The position numbers and the translations under genes are program-made. The notes below the pieces were generated by a model. That model ran no database searches. It had not been told where the DNA came from and saw only the letters and a list, made by a program, of their open reading frames with translations. From NCBI RefSeq assembly GCF_947493735.1, contig NZ_CANLSL010000006.1, positions 1-64,000 of the forward strand: a DNA stretch of 64,000 bases, read 5' to 3'. Each line of letters opens with the position of its first letter. The stretch's first letter is position 1. The stretch comes from an uncultured Acinetobacter sp. (GTDB lineage: Bacteria > Pseudomonadota > Gammaproteobacteria > Pseudomonadales > Moraxellaceae). Positions 28,320-38,582 of this stretch are shown piece by piece.

Positions 28320-29411
28320 ATGAGTGATTTAACCGCCCAAGAAGTGGCGAATACTGTTGTTAACGATTTGAACATTGCCAGCGTACAAGCTTTGATTACG
28401 CCAGCTCAATTAAAAAAAGATTTGCCGTTGTCTGATCAAGCCCGCAATAGCGTGGTCAATGGTCGTCAGACGGTGCGTGATATTTTAGATGGTAAGGACA
28501 AACGCCTATTTGTGGTGATTGGTCCTTGTTCAATCCACGATCCAAAAGCAGCACATGAATATGCAGATCGCTTACTTGCATTACGTGAAAAAATCCAAGA
28601 TACGCTATATATCATCATGCGTGTTTATTTTGAAAAGCCACGTACTACAGTGGGTTGGAAAGGCTTAATCAACGATCCTGATATGAACGATTCATTTGAT
28701 ATTGAAAAAGGTTTACATATCGGTCGTCAGCTTTTGCTTGAACTCAATGAAAAAGGTCTGCCATGTGCAACAGAAGCACTTGATCCAAACTCACCACAGT
28801 ATCTACAAGATTTGATCGCATGGTCTGCGATTGGCGCTCGTACAACTGAGAGCCAAACGCATCGTGAAATGTCATCAGGCTTGTCATCACCAGTAGGTTT
28901 TAAAAATGGTACAGATGGTGGCTTAACTGTAGCGACCAATGCCATGCAAGCTGTTCAGTCAGGGCATAGTTTCCTCGGCTTAAACAATGATGGTCAAGTG
29001 GCAATCATCCGCACCAGTGGTAACCCATATGCGCATGTCGTTCTACGTGGCGGTAATGGTAAGCCAAACTATGACGCAAGCTCGGTTGCACAAGCGGAAG
29101 GCGTGTTGAATAAAGCCAAAGTCAGCAACAAGATCATGATCGACGCGAGTCATGCGAATTCAAACAAAGATCCGTACTTACAGCCTTTGGTATTGCAAAA
29201 CTTGACCAATCAAATCGTAGATGGCAATAAAACCATCGTCGGTGTGATGGTTGAAAGCCATCTCAAAGGCGGTCGTCAGGATATTCCAAAAGATTTAAAT
29301 GACCTCGTTTATGGACAGTCTGTCACAGATGGTTGTATCGACTGGGAAACCACTGAAAAAGTCTTGTTAGAAATGCACGACGCATTGAAAGACGTACTAC
29401 CGAATCGTTAA
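28320..29411 (+). CDS. aroG: 3-deoxy-7-phosphoheptulonate (DAHP) synthase, class I
   Basis: First enzyme of the shikimate pathway; it condenses PEP and erythrose 4-phosphate. At 363 residues it is of family length. Diagnostic blocks are VVIGPCSIHDPKAAHEYADR, MRVYFEKPRTTVGWKGLIND, ESQTHREMSSGLSSPVGFKN and MIDASHANSNKDP. The AroF/G/H subtype (which amino acid inhibits it) cannot be decided by eye, so aroG is a generic symbol. Confidence 0.94.
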   Translation: MSDLTAQEVANTVVNDLNIASVQALITPAQLKKDLPLSDQARNSVVNGRQTVRDILDGKDKRLFVVIGPCSIHDPKAAHEYADRLLALREKIQDTLYIIMRVYFEKPRTTVGWKGLINDPDMNDSFDIEKGLHIGRQLLLELNEKGLPCATEALDPNSPQYLQDLIAWSAIGARTTESQTHREMSSGLSSPVGFKNGTDGGLTVATNAMQAVQSGHSFLGLNNDGQVAIIRTSGNPYAHVVLRGGNGKPNYDASSVAQAEGVLNKAKVSNKIMIDASHANSNKDPYLQPLVLQNLTNQIVDGNKTIVGVMVESHLKGGRQDIPKDLNDLVYGQSVTDGCIDWETTEKVLLEMHDALKDVLPNR

Positions 29412-29415
29412 TCCT

Positions 29416-29445
29416 AAAAAACGCCATCACTTGATGGCGTTTTTT
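29416..29445 (+). terminator. Terminator after DAHP synthase gene
   Basis: Stem AAAAACGCCATCA/TGATGGCGTTTTT, 5 bp after the stop. Confidence 0.9.
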
Positions 29446-29507
29446 ATATAGACTTTTTATGTAGAGAATCAAAATTAAAGCTGATCATTTTAAAGACTGT
29501 GAACTTT

Positions 29508-30047
29508 ATGAATATTGATGATGAAATGACCGACATTGAAAGTCAGCCTGATCTATCCAGTAAACTACAAGAGATTGAACAGTTTGAATGGATACATGCG
29601 CATTTGGCGACTTCGGGACAGCCTACGGTTGAACAGCTGACTGAGATCAAAGCACAAGGCTTCACGACGATCGTCAATCTCGCTTTGACGGATGCCTCAA
29701 ACCATCTGCCTAATGAAGATCGAATCTGCCTTGAGCTTGGACTGGACTATATTCAAGTGCCTTTATTGTGGGAGTGTCCGAGTAGTAGCGGGGCTTTGTT
29801 TGTGATCGACTTGATCGACCATCTCGTACAAGAACAAAAAGTATGGGTGCATTGTGCCAAGAATATGCGGGCGAGTAGTTTGATTTTTCTGTATCGACAG
29901 TTTTATATGGGAATGGATTTGGCAGAAGCCGATGCGTTGTTAGAAAAAGTTTGGCAACCCAATGAAACTTGGACAGGGCTGATTCATGCAGTGCGTTTGC
30001 AATTACAAGCAAGACAGTCTACTAAGGAGTTGGCGGAGCTAAGCTAA
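29508..30047 (+). CDS. Protein tyrosine phosphatase-like protein
   Basis: A 179-residue protein of the dual-specificity/BLH-like phosphatase group. The N-terminal block LATSGQPTVEQLTEIKAQGF resembles the start of that fold. The phosphate loop is VHCAKNMRAS (about residue 121). Its C-to-R spacing is CX4R rather than the CX5R of classical phosphatases, a variant seen in this subgroup. The GTG at 29499 is an alternative start. The substrate is unknown. Confidence 0.78.
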   Translation: MNIDDEMTDIESQPDLSSKLQEIEQFEWIHAHLATSGQPTVEQLTEIKAQGFTTIVNLALTDASNHLPNEDRICLELGLDYIQVPLLWECPSSSGALFVIDLIDHLVQEQKVWVHCAKNMRASSLIFLYRQFYMGMDLAEADALLEKVWQPNETWTGLIHAVRLQLQARQSTKELAELS

Positions 30048-30110
30048 GTTTATTTTAATTTTTTATATTTTAAAATTTTATCTTTAATCAAATAGATAAT
30101 ACAGATCAAT

Positions 30111-30143
30111 AAAAAAACAGCCATATCAACGGCTGTTTTTTAT
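30111..30143. terminator. Bidirectional terminator between phosphatase gene and vfr
   Basis: Stem AAAAACAGCC/GGCTGTTTTT between convergent genes, with T-runs on both sides. Confidence 0.85.
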
Positions 30144-30169
30144 TTCGAATTCAAATTTACAGATTAATC

Positions 30170-30895
30170 TTAATCTTTGTCGTCATAGTCATCATTGCTA
30201 TGATTTTCAGATGAATTTTCGATCGCTTTTAAAGAGGCATCATAGATCAAGATCGCTTTACCTTCGGTTTCAATCATGCCTTGCTCTTCAAGCGTTTTGA
30301 GTACACGACCAACCATCTCACGTGAACAACCGACTAGACGACCAATCTCTTGACGAGTAATACGAATCTGACGACCATTTGGCAACATCATCGCCTCAGG
30401 TTGATTCGCCAAGTCAATCAAACAACGTGCAATACGACCAGATACATCAATAAATGCAAGATCAGTCACTTTACGAGTGGTATTTTTTAAACGGCGTGCA
30501 AGTTGTGCAAAGAGTGCATAGCTTAAATCAGGATATTGATGACACAACTCATGGAATGTGTCGTAATCAATTTCAGCGATTTCACAGACATCACGTGTAC
30601 GAACTTCTGCGGTACGATGCGACTGGCTCTCAAATAAGCCCATTTCACCGAAGAAATCACCTGCATTCAAATATGCCACGATGATTTCGCGATGATCATC
30701 TTCTTCGATAATGATCGACACAGAACCTTTGAGAATTAAATAAAGTGAGTGCGCTTCGGCACCTGCCTGTACAATTGTTGTCTTTTTAGGAAAACGATTG
30801 ATTTTTGCTCGCTTAAGCAATGCTTTGACAGACTCTGGCAGTTGACCAGGTGACAACGCATCTGTTCTTAATCTAGAAAAATCAGAAGTGAGCAT
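30170..30895 (-). CDS. vfr: Crp/Vfr-family cAMP-responsive regulator
   Basis: A 241-residue regulator. The N-terminal cyclic-nucleotide domain (about 30-145) has the phosphate-binding cassette FFGEMGLFESQSHRTAEVR, very close to E. coli CRP. The C-terminal winged helix (about 170-230) has the recognition helix ITRQEIGRLVGCSREMVGRV. It therefore very likely binds cAMP. The last 15 residues are Asn/Asp-rich and not part of CRP. The cyclase at 5-1150 is a candidate source of the ligand. Confidence 0.92.
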   Translation of the reverse strand: MLTSDFSRLRTDALSPGQLPESVKALLKRAKINRFPKKTTIVQAGAEAHSLYLILKGSVSIIIEEDDHREIIVAYLNAGDFFGEMGLFESQSHRTAEVRTRDVCEIAEIDYDTFHELCHQYPDLSYALFAQLARRLKNTTRKVTDLAFIDVSGRIARCLIDLANQPEAMMLPNGRQIRITRQEIGRLVGCSREMVGRVLKTLEEQGMIETEGKAILIYDASLKAIENSSENHSNDDYDDKD

Positions 30896-31085
30896 GATTT
30901 ACCCCAAGCTTTAAAAGAAGTGCGAATCGAATACCAAATGTAAATGACCAAATTGTAGCGATTGACACAATTATATACAGCTGTATTTTAAAAGTGAAAT
31001 GGCACATAGATTCGATTACGCATCGTATAACGATATGCTAATATATTGAACCCGATAAATGTATAGTTTTTTAAACGGAGATGCA

Positions 31086-31511
31086 ATGCACGCACAAGTT
31101 CAATGGTTAGAGAATGTGTCATTTCAAGCGACTTCTGCGAGTGGTCATGATGTCATGATGGATGGTTCTGCGGAATATGGCGGAGAAAACCGTGGCGCTC
31201 GACCAATGGAATTGATTTTGATGGGCTTAGGTGGCTGTGCTTCGTTTGATATTGTGACCATTTTGAAAAAAGCACGTCAAGACATTACAGATGTAAAGTG
31301 TGAGCTTCAAGCGGAACGTGCAGACATCATTCCTGCTGTATTTACCAAGATTCATTTGCACTTTGTTGTGACTGGCAAAGCCGTTAAAGAAAAGCAAGTG
31401 GCAAAAGCTGTTGAGCTGTCTGCGGAGAAGTATTGCTCTGCAAGTAAAATGTTAATGGATGGCGGTGTCATCATTACCCATGATTTTGAAATATTAGAAG
31501 CTGAAGCCTAA
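31086..31511 (+). CDS. OsmC/Ohr-family peroxiredoxin-like protein
   Basis: A 141-residue OsmC-fold protein with the family blocks RPMELILMGLGGCASFDIV (first cysteine) and ELSAEKYCSASKMLMDG (second cysteine). Members reduce organic hydroperoxides through these two cysteines. The ATG at 31086 is chosen because ACGGAG lies 6 bp before it; the upstream in-frame Met at 31059 lacks a ribosome-binding site. A second OsmC gene lies at 33863-34270. Confidence 0.9.
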   Translation: MHAQVQWLENVSFQATSASGHDVMMDGSAEYGGENRGARPMELILMGLGGCASFDIVTILKKARQDITDVKCELQAERADIIPAVFTKIHLHFVVTGKAVKEKQVAKAVELSAEKYCSASKMLMDGGVIITHDFEILEAEA

Positions 31512-31581
31512 AGCTCATTCAGCGCTAAGCATCACACCACACCACTCAGTGGATCTGAACGGTTTGCTGTCGTAAAACTTT

Positions 31582-31611
31582 AAAGATCAGTCGCTATGCG
31601 GATCTTTTATT
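31582..31611 (+). terminator. Probable terminator after OsmC gene
   Basis: Imperfect stem AAAGATC ... GATCTTTT with an inner CGC/GCG pair, about 70 bp after the stop. The T-run is short. Confidence 0.5.
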
Positions 31612-31809
31612 GTTTAGTAGATACAAAACTTAATTTGAAATTTTTTAGTTTAACTGTGTGATTAGTGACACAAAATTGACAATCAAGGCTTTACCCATAA
31701 GGCTTTTTTTAGGACAATATCGCACAAATTACAAACATACTTCTTGAGTGTTTTTTGTTGCTTTAGTCTGTATGTTTTCTTGGATGAATCACTTTTTGGA
31801 ATCTGATCT

Positions 31810-33795
31810 ATGACAACCCCACTTAATGAACGTCGTGTTGCCAACGCTATTCGTGTTTTGGCGATGGACGCAGTACAGCAGGCGAATTCAGGTCATCCCG
31901 GTGCGCCGATGGGCATGGCAGATATTGCAGATGTGGTTTGGCGTGAGTTTTTATCTCACAATCCAAGCAACCCACAGTGGGCGAATCGTGACCGCTTTGT
32001 ATTGTCAAATGGTCATGGCTCGATGTTGCATTATGCGCTTTTGCATTTGACAGGTTATGACTTGTCGATCGAAGACATCAAACAGTTCCGTCAACTTCAT
32101 TCAAGAACACCTGGTCATCCAGAGTATGGCTATGCGCCGGGTATCGAAACGACCACTGGGCCACTGGGTCAGGGGATTGCCAATGCGGTTGGTTTTGCAC
32201 TTGCGGAAAAGACTTTAGCAGCACAGTTCAATAAAGAAGATATCCAAGTCGTTGATCATTTTACTTATTGCTTCCTAGGCGATGGATGCTTAATGGAAGG
32301 TATTTCGCATGAAGTATGTTCTTTGGCAGGGACACTTCAACTGGGTAAATTGATTGCTTACTATGACGACAATGGCATCTCAATCGATGGTGAAGTTGAA
32401 GGCTGGTTCAGTGATGATACAGAACAACGATTCAAGGCGTATGGTTGGCAAGTATTGCGTGTTGATGGGCATGATGCAGATGCAATCCGTAAAGCAACTG
32501 TTGAAGCAAAATCAGAAACTGCAAAACCGACATTAATTATCTGTAAAACAGTGATTGGACTTGGTTCACCAAACAAACAAGGTAAAGAAGATTGCCACGG
32601 TGCGCCGCTAGGTAATGATGAAATTGCATTAACACGTGAAGCATTGGGTTGGACTGAAGAAGCCTTCGTTATTCCCGAAGATGTTTATGGCGCATGGGAT
32701 GCCAAAGCAAAAGGTGTCGAAGCTGAATCTGCTTGGAATGATGTCTTTGCGCAGTATCAAGCGAAATATCCTACAGAAGCAAAAGAATTATTACGTCGTA
32801 TCTCAGGTGTATTACCTGTGGACTTTGCTGAAAAAGCAGCACAGTTTATCGCTGATACCAATGCCAAAGCCGAAACTATTGCAACTCGTAAGGCGAGTCA
32901 AAATACTTTACAAGCTTTTGGTCCATTATTGTCAGAATTACTAGGTGGTTCTGCGGATTTGGCAGGTTCAAACCTGACCCTTTGGAAAGGTGCAGAAGGC
33001 GTTCAAGACAATCCTGCGGGCAACTATGTGCACTATGGTGTGCGTGAATTTGGGATGACTGCGATTGCCAACGGTGTAGCGTTACATGGTGGATTTATCC
33101 CTTACGTAGCGACATTCTTGATGTTTATGGAATATGCACGTAATGCAGTGCGTATGTCTGCATTGATGAAACAACGTGTGATTCATGTCTATACCCATGA
33201 CTCGATCGGTCTTGGAGAAGATGGCCCAACGCATCAGCCGATTGAGCAAATTGCTTCACTACGTGGCACACCAAATCTACACACGTGGCGTCCAGCTGAT
33301 ACGGTGGAAACTGCTGTGGCGTGGTTATCTGCACTGCAATACAAAGATGGCCCAACGGCATTGATCTTGTCACGTCAAAACCTGCCATTCCAAACCCGTG
33401 ATCAAGCTCAGATTGATGATATTGTCAAAGGTGGCTATGTGCTCGCGAAAGAGAAAGGTGAGCTGAAAGCCATCATCATTGCAACAGGTTCTGAAATTGA
33501 TTTGGCAATGCAAGCACATGCAGAGCTCGAAGGCGTACGTGTGGTGTCAATGCCATGTGCAGAATTGTTTATGCAACAAGATGCGACATATCGTGAAGCT
33601 GTACTTCCATCGAATATTCGTGCACGTGTTGCGGTGGAAGCTGCTCATGTGGATTACTGGTGGAAATTTGTTGGCTTAGACGGCAAAGTGATTGGCATGA
33701 CGACTTATGGTGAATCTGCACCTGCCAAAGACTTGTTTAATCACTTTGGTATTACTAAGCAAGCTGTTGTTGATGCGGTAAATAGCTTGAGCTAA
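31810..33795 (+). CDS. tkt: Transketolase
   Basis: TPP enzyme of the pentose phosphate pathway, 661 residues, normal length. Key blocks are [20 protein letters not shown] (N-terminal), the TPP motif [18 protein letters not shown], and the C-terminal domain block [18 protein letters not shown]. An AT-rich 298-bp leader precedes it with no other gene visible. Confidence 0.96.
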   Translation: MTTPLNERRVANAIRVLAMDAVQQANSGHPGAPMGMADIADVVWREFLSHNPSNPQWANRDRFVLSNGHGSMLHYALLHLTGYDLSIEDIKQFRQLHSRTPGHPEYGYAPGIETTTGPLGQGIANAVGFALAEKTLAAQFNKEDIQVVDHFTYCFLGDGCLMEGISHEVCSLAGTLQLGKLIAYYDDNGISIDGEVEGWFSDDTEQRFKAYGWQVLRVDGHDADAIRKATVEAKSETAKPTLIICKTVIGLGSPNKQGKEDCHGAPLGNDEIALTREALGWTEEAFVIPEDVYGAWDAKAKGVEAESAWNDVFAQYQAKYPTEAKELLRRISGVLPVDFAEKAAQFIADTNAKAETIATRKASQNTLQAFGPLLSELLGGSADLAGSNLTLWKGAEGVQDNPAGNYVHYGVREFGMTAIANGVALHGGFIPYVATFLMFMEYARNAVRMSALMKQRVIHVYTHDSIGLGEDGPTHQPIEQIASLRGTPNLHTWRPADTVETAVAWLSALQYKDGPTALILSRQNLPFQTRDQAQIDDIVKGGYVLAKEKGELKAIIIATGSEIDLAMQAHAELEGVRVVSMPCAELFMQQDATYREAVLPSNIRARVAVEAAHVDYWWKFVGLDGKVIGMTTYGESAPAKDLFNHFGITKQAVVDAVNSLS

Positions 33796-33823
33796 ATTCG
33801 CATAAAAATTTTAAAATGATCCG

Positions 33824-33854
33824 AAAAGCGTCCTTATAGGGCGCTTTTTTTTTT
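33824..33854. terminator. Terminator between tkt and second OsmC gene
   Basis: Stem AAAGCG/CGCTTT followed by a T10 run, about 30 bp after the tkt stop. The convergent gene may share it. Confidence 0.75.
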
Positions 33855-33862
33855 GAATGAAA

Positions 33863-34270
33863 TTAAATGCTAAGTTCAGTTTGAATCGAAATATTAGACG
33901 TTAATAATTTATGAACAGGACAACTTTCCGCAACTTTTAATAAGCGTTTATGCTGTTCTTCAGTAAATTCACCTTTAAGCACAATTTTACGCTCGATATT
34001 GTTATGACCTGATTCAGGTTGACCATTTGGGTTTAAACTCAAATCAACTTGAACGTGGTCAAGTTTAATTCCTTTATGTTTAGCGTACATTTCCAAGGTA
34101 ATGGTAGTGCAAGCACCTAAAGCAGAAAGTAAAAGCTGAACAGGGTTGGGTGCTGTATCTTGACCACCTTTATCAGCAGGCTCATCCGCATGCCATGTAT
34201 GACCAGATTCATCAGTCAGTGTTACGCGATAAGGGGTCAAAGTGCTTTCAGCTTGTACAGAATAAGTCAT
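33863..34270 (-). CDS. OsmC-family protein
   Basis: A 135-residue protein. Blocks are [40 protein letters not shown] (first cysteine) and [12 protein letters not shown] (second cysteine). This spacing is closer to the YhfA/OsmC-like branch than to Ohr. It probably acts in organic peroxide or thiol chemistry. Monocistronic. Confidence 0.9.
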   Translation of the reverse strand: MTYSVQAESTLTPYRVTLTDESGHTWHADEPADKGGQDTAPNPVQLLLSALGACTTITLEMYAKHKGIKLDHVQVDLSLNPNGQPESGHNNIERKIVLKGEFTEEQHKRLLKVAESCPVHKLLTSNISIQTELSI

Positions 34271-34330
34271 GGTTTACCTTGTTGTTGGTATAAATGATTA
34301 AGCATATCTCAAAAGTGTTGCTTATTGGAT

Positions 34331-34360
34331 GAAAATAAGGACATTAAAGCCCTTATTTTC
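34331..34360 (-). terminator. Palindrome downstream of baeRF gene
   Basis: Perfect 10-bp stem GAAAATAAGG/CCTTATTTTC, 20 bp after the stop of the minus-strand gene. The stem itself ends in T-rich sequence on either strand. Confidence 0.6.
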
Positions 34361-34379
34361 AATGAGTTTGAGTATTTTA

Positions 34380-35471
34380 TTAATAGCGCGCCTTGGCTAA
34401 TAGGTTAGCATTTTGATCTAAAAACTCAGCATCTAAGAAATGAGCTTTACCACCATGATGGATTACCGTCGATAATATATCATCTACTATATCATCAGTC
34501 GTCGTCGTACCAGTATCAAGTTCAACAGTAGACGTTGCTGAATCAATATTCGCTGGCTGTATGTAACCTTTTTTAATAAAGATTTGGTCAAGGCGACCCT
34601 CATTTGCAGCACGGTAAATTGATGATAAATCCTCAATCAATAAATTCTGACTCTTTGCTTGATTGATTTCAGTTTGAGCAACTTCCTGAAGTTTGGTTCG
34701 GTATAAATTGACTTGCTCTTGGGCTTCTTCAATAATTAGGCGTGCTTCTGCTTCTAAGTTTGCACTGTTAGTAACAGTGGCGACAATCGCATTTGGATTG
34801 TCACAGACTTGTTGATAGAAAGAGACGGTACGCTCATCACCAACGACAATAATTGGTAAAGGATTTTGTTTATAGACTTCCTGAACGCTTTTATCAACAC
34901 GATTTAGAAACTCTTTGATATAGTTTTCTTCTTTAGTTGCGTTTGAACGATCATTTGAGCTCGTTGTATAAAGATGCGTGTTTTCTAATGGGAATTCTAA
35001 TCCTTGAAGTTCATCTTCTTGATTAAACTCATGTACGAGCTGATCGTTAAATACTTCAAATAATCGCCCATTCATTCTTGAAACAATTACCATGTAATAA
35101 TGCACAGAACTGTTCAATTCACGGAGAATGTCTCGTGTAGCAAAATGCTGATCAATAATGACTCGTGGTTTTACCTTGAAAGGGAAGTTGAAAATTTGAG
35201 TACTTTCAGGTGTTGAGAAGATTGCTAAAGTATCAAGATTATAATCGTGATCATGCTCCGAAAGTTCTTTCTCAATTTGCTCTAATCGCGTCTGAACCTC
35301 ACGCTTATCATGGGCTTCAGATAAGCGAGTTTCTAATTCTTTGAGTGCATTTTTTAATGCAATTGCATCTTGCTGGTTATCTGGAAAAGTTCGATGTGTT
35401 GGAACAAAAATGCTGATCGCTGGATTGGCTTGAACCGTGTTTAATTGATCAAATACTTGTTGTAAATTCAT
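34380..35471 (-). CDS. baeRF-family protein, probable Balon-like ribosome hibernation factor
   Basis: A 363-residue protein that I recognise as an aeRF1/Pelota-like (baeRF) family member. It starts MNLQQVFDQLNTVQANPAIS. The middle part holds NPLPIIVVGDERTVSFYQQV (about 205-225). A C-terminal third has RLDQIFIKKGY and ends STVIHHGGKAHFLDAEFL. Such proteins are common in Moraxellaceae and include Balon, which binds idle ribosomes in the A site in Psychrobacter. The Met at 35471 is preferred, because GAGGAAA lies 7 bp before it; the Met five codons earlier has none. Confidence 0.72.
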   Translation of the reverse strand: MNLQQVFDQLNTVQANPAISIFVPTHRTFPDNQQDAIALKNALKELETRLSEAHDKREVQTRLEQIEKELSEHDHDYNLDTLAIFSTPESTQIFNFPFKVKPRVIIDQHFATRDILRELNSSVHYYMVIVSRMNGRLFEVFNDQLVHEFNQEDELQGLEFPLENTHLYTTSSNDRSNATKEENYIKEFLNRVDKSVQEVYKQNPLPIIVVGDERTVSFYQQVCDNPNAIVATVTNSANLEAEARLIIEEAQEQVNLYRTKLQEVAQTEINQAKSQNLLIEDLSSIYRAANEGRLDQIFIKKGYIQPANIDSATSTVELDTGTTTTDDIVDDILSTVIHHGGKAHFLDAEFLDQNANLLAKARY

Positions 35472-35743
35472 GATGTTTCCTCTCAATGAAAATATTTAAA
35501 AATTTTTTAAAGGTGATTAATTTTTATAACATCGTTTGCTAAAAACCACGGTTAAAAAATGATAAGTTTTGTATAGCTCGAATTTGTGTAAGTTATGCTT
35601 TATTGTTGTTTGTGTGATTTATTTATCTATATAGATGTATAATCGTTGCAAAAATAAAACACTGTGTCATAAATCAACGCAGTTTATTCCTACACTTTTC
35701 TACTACAATCAATGAAATTTTGAAAAAATGATTCGAGGATGCC

Positions 35744-36328
35744 ATGAACAGATTAAAAACGTTATCTCTAGGTGTATGTTTAGTATTAGGTTCAACACTA
35801 GTACAAGCGAAGGCTGTTGATTACAAAATTGACCCAACTCATACAGCAACTGTATTTAGCTGGAACCATTTTGGTTTCTCTACACCGAGTGCAAACTTCA
35901 CTGATATTCAAGGTACAATTAAAATTGATAATGCAAAACCTGCAAATTCATCTGTAGAAGTGACGATCCCTTTAAGCAGCGTAAATACCAATGTTCCTGC
36001 TTTGGATAAAGAGTTCCAAGAAGAAGCTTGGTTTAACGCTGCTAAGTATCCGAATATCACTTTTAAAAGCACTAAAGTCGAAACGACTGATAGTAAGAAC
36101 TTCAAAATCACTGGTGATTTGACAGTGAAGGGTGTAACGAAGCCTGTAGTATTAGATGCAGTACTGAATAAGAAAGCACCTCATCCAATGACGAAGCTAG
36201 ATACAGTTGGCTTTAATGCAACCACAAGTTTTGATCGCTCTGCATTTGGTATCGCTGCATATGTGCCAAATGTTGGCGATAAAATCAGCGTGAATATCAC
36301 CACTGAAGCATCTGTTGCTAAGAAATAA
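35744..36328 (+). CDS. YceI-family periplasmic lipid-binding-like protein
   Basis: A 194-residue protein with a signal peptide (MNRLKTLSLGVCLVLGSTLVQA). The YceI lipocalin-like barrel begins VDYKIDPTHTATVFSWNHFG. Members bind isoprenoid-type lipids in the periplasm. Also typical are NAAKYPNITFKSTKVE and ITGDLTVKGVTKPVVLD. It has a single gene and a terminator. Confidence 0.92.
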   Translation: MNRLKTLSLGVCLVLGSTLVQAKAVDYKIDPTHTATVFSWNHFGFSTPSANFTDIQGTIKIDNAKPANSSVEVTIPLSSVNTNVPALDKEFQEEAWFNAAKYPNITFKSTKVETTDSKNFKITGDLTVKGVTKPVVLDAVLNKKAPHPMTKLDTVGFNATTSFDRSAFGIAAYVPNVGDKISVNITTEASVAKK

Positions 36329-36371
36329 GTCAAAGCATAGCTTATATTGATTAGACATAGGCTTTTACAAT

Positions 36372-36407
36372 AAACACAAGTATTGTGCGCAAACTTGTGT
36401 TTTTTTA
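36372..36407 (+). terminator. Terminator after yceI-like gene
   Basis: Stem AAACACAAGT/ACTTGTGTTT with a T7 run, 43 bp after the stop. Confidence 0.85.
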
Positions 36408-36502
36408 TGCCAAAAGTTTGTTAAGTTAAGAATTCAAATAGAGTGCGAAACAACAAGATTTGTCCAATAGTGATTAGATAAAAAACGTCAGGGAGAAAAG
36501 TG

Positions 36503-36910
36503 ATGCAAGGTCAATGTTTATGTGGTGAAGTGAAGTTTGAGATTGAAGAAACAAGCGAGGTCGCAGTCTGTCATTGTGGCATGTGTCGCAAATGGAGCGG
36601 TGGTCCGCATATGTCACTTGAGTCGAAACGTGTTCAAATTTCTGGAGAACATCATATTCAACGCTATGAATCATCAGAGTGGGGTTCACGTAGTTTTTGC
36701 AAGCAATGCGGAACGAATTTATTTTATCAACTCAATGCAGATCCGCAGACATTTTATTTAAATTCACAGCTTTTTGATTTCCCTGAGCAAGCTCAAATCG
36801 TGTCTGAGATATATGTAGATCATAAACCGACGTTTTATCCATTCTTGTCTGAAACAGCCGAAAAGCTCACGCAAGCAGATATCGAAAAAATGTTTAGTGG
36901 GTCATTTTAA
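36503..36910 (+). CDS. GFA (glutathione-dependent formaldehyde-activating) family protein
   Basis: A 135-residue zinc-binding protein of the GFA/CENP-V fold. Zinc ligands are in CLCGEVKFE, CHCGMCRKWSGG and FCKQCGTNLFY. The biochemical role is uncertain, because many members do not act on formaldehyde. Start at the ATG 36503, with GGGAG 7 bp upstream; the GTG one codon earlier is less likely. Confidence 0.9.
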   Translation: MQGQCLCGEVKFEIEETSEVAVCHCGMCRKWSGGPHMSLESKRVQISGEHHIQRYESSEWGSRSFCKQCGTNLFYQLNADPQTFYLNSQLFDFPEQAQIVSEIYVDHKPTFYPFLSETAEKLTQADIEKMFSGSF

Positions 36911-36955
36911 TTCGGTTTAATTTTGTTCAGTTTTCAAATGCTAATCTAAGATAAT

Positions 36956-36987
36956 AAAAAGCCAAATCAATTTGATTTGGTTTTTTG
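36956..36987. terminator. Bidirectional terminator between GFA gene and lipA
   Basis: Stem CCAAATCAA/TTGATTTGG flanked by A- and T-runs, between convergent genes. Confidence 0.85.
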
Positions 36988-37010
36988 ATATTCATCTTGA
37001 ATATCAAAAA

Positions 37011-38024
37011 TTAGGCTTCAACAGCTAAAACTTCAATTTTCTTTTCAGGTGCAACTTTACGGCGTACCGCAGGAACAGGCTCGCCATAGTATTGACGATC
37101 GGCGAAGTAGCTAGAGCGTACCATTGGCGCAGACCAAATATTGCGGAATCCAAGTTTACGACCATGCTCAGCATAGCGTTCAAATTCCTCAGGTGTCACG
37201 AAGCGATCAATTGGCGCATGTTGTTTTGAAGGTTGTAGATATTGACCAATCGTTACATAGTCCACATCATGTGCACGTAGATCGTCGAGCAGTGCAATTA
37301 CTTCTTCTTCTGTTTCACCAATACCCACCATCAGACCACATTTGGTCGGGACATCAGGGCAGTATTCTTTAAACATTTTTAATAAGGTCAAAGAGTGCTG
37401 ATAGTCAGAGCCTGGACGCATCGCTTTGTAGAGGCGAGGTACAGTTTCAATATTGTGGTTAAACACATCAGGCGGACACTCGGTCATGATCCGAAGTGCA
37501 ACGTCCATACGCCCACGAAAGTCTGGTACAAGGATTTCGAGTAATGTTTTTGGGCTGAGTTTACGTGCTTCGGTAATGCAATCGACAAAGTGCTGTGCGC
37601 CACCATCGAGTAAATCATCACGATCTACAGAAGTGATCACTGCATATTTCAATCCGAGATTAGAAATTGTTTCTGCCATATGACGTGGCTCGTCCGCATC
37701 AAGTGCATTCGGACGACCATGCGCAACATCACAAAACGGGCAACGACGAGTACAGATATCACCCATGATCATAAATGTTGCCGTACCACCACCAAAGCAT
37801 TCAGGAAGATTTGGACAGGCTGCTTCTTCACAGACAGTATGTAGCTTTTGAGAACGCAATGTGGTCTTGATACGTTGCACTTCTTCAGGTGCAGTCATCT
37901 TGACTCTGATCCAGTCTGGCTTGCGAGGGACTTCAACCGTAGGGACAACTTTGACAGGGATTCTAGCGACTTTTTCAGCACCACGAAGTTTGACGCCCTG
38001 TTCAGGTTTACGGTTTGCAGACAT
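37011..38024 (-). CDS. lipA: Lipoyl synthase LipA
   Basis: Radical-SAM enzyme that inserts two sulfurs into octanoyl groups of lipoyl domains. The 337-residue protein has both cluster motifs: the auxiliary [4Fe-4S] [12 protein letters not shown] (about 74-85) and the radical-[11 protein letters not shown] (about 100-107). The C-terminal RSSYFAD loop carries the conserved serine. It depends on Fe-S supply, and the isc operon is in the same window. Confidence 0.96.
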   Translation of the reverse strand: MSANRKPEQGVKLRGAEKVARIPVKVVPTVEVPRKPDWIRVKMTAPEEVQRIKTTLRSQKLHTVCEEAACPNLPECFGGGTATFMIMGDICTRRCPFCDVAHGRPNALDADEPRHMAETISNLGLKYAVITSVDRDDLLDGGAQHFVDCITEARKLSPKTLLEILVPDFRGRMDVALRIMTECPPDVFNHNIETVPRLYKAMRPGSDYQHSLTLLKMFKEYCPDVPTKCGLMVGIGETEEEVIALLDDLRAHDVDYVTIGQYLQPSKQHAPIDRFVTPEEFERYAEHGRKLGFRNIWSAPMVRSSYFADRQYYGEPVPAVRRKVAPEKKIEVLAVEA

Positions 38025-38200
38025 AACGATCTTGATTCCTCTGTATTACTGGTTTGATATTATACCGAAAATTTGTATTGAAATGACCCACATTGCCATT
38101 CAAATACAAAATGTCCTTATAACTAAAAGTATAAGTGTTTGTTGCACATTTTTAACATATATTGGGCATACTCTATATTCAACTTTATGATGAATCAGTA

Positions 38201-38466
38201 GGGTCTGTTAGCATTTCACAGATGCTTGCGACTAAGGATGTTTTTTAGGCGATACAAGGCAGTAATGAGGAAGTTTAGTCATTCTAAATGACTCATTGCT
38301 AACGACGTAGCGTCAAAAAACATCCTAGTCCCGAAGGGTTATCGCTAAAACTGCCATAAACTTCGTTATGAAACTTGGTAAGGGAGTGACCATTCCCTGC
38401 GTTTCATGCCTCGTTTCTGTAGTTTTAGCTGATAACGCAATGCATGGATGAAATGCCAACAGACCC
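38201..38466 (-). mobile_element. MITE copy 1 (266 bp, TA target duplication)
   Basis: The ends GGGTCTGTT and AACAGACCC are flanked by TA on each side. The body matches MITE copies 2 and 3 in reverse orientation (for example CACAGATGCTTGCGAC at its left end). It is non-coding. The terminal repeat matches the right end of the IS5-family remnant at 25752, which suggests mobilisation by an IS5-type transposase. It fills most of the 558-bp gap between lipA and sthA. Confidence 0.85.
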
Positions 38467-38582
38467 TAATGTTTTTCTTCATGATTCCAAGCGAAGTGGT
38501 TTAAAATTAGAGTTTTAGAAAGTTAGTTTCTATCATTGCCACTATATTTCATAACGACGATCACTGCTAAAAGGAGCATCGA

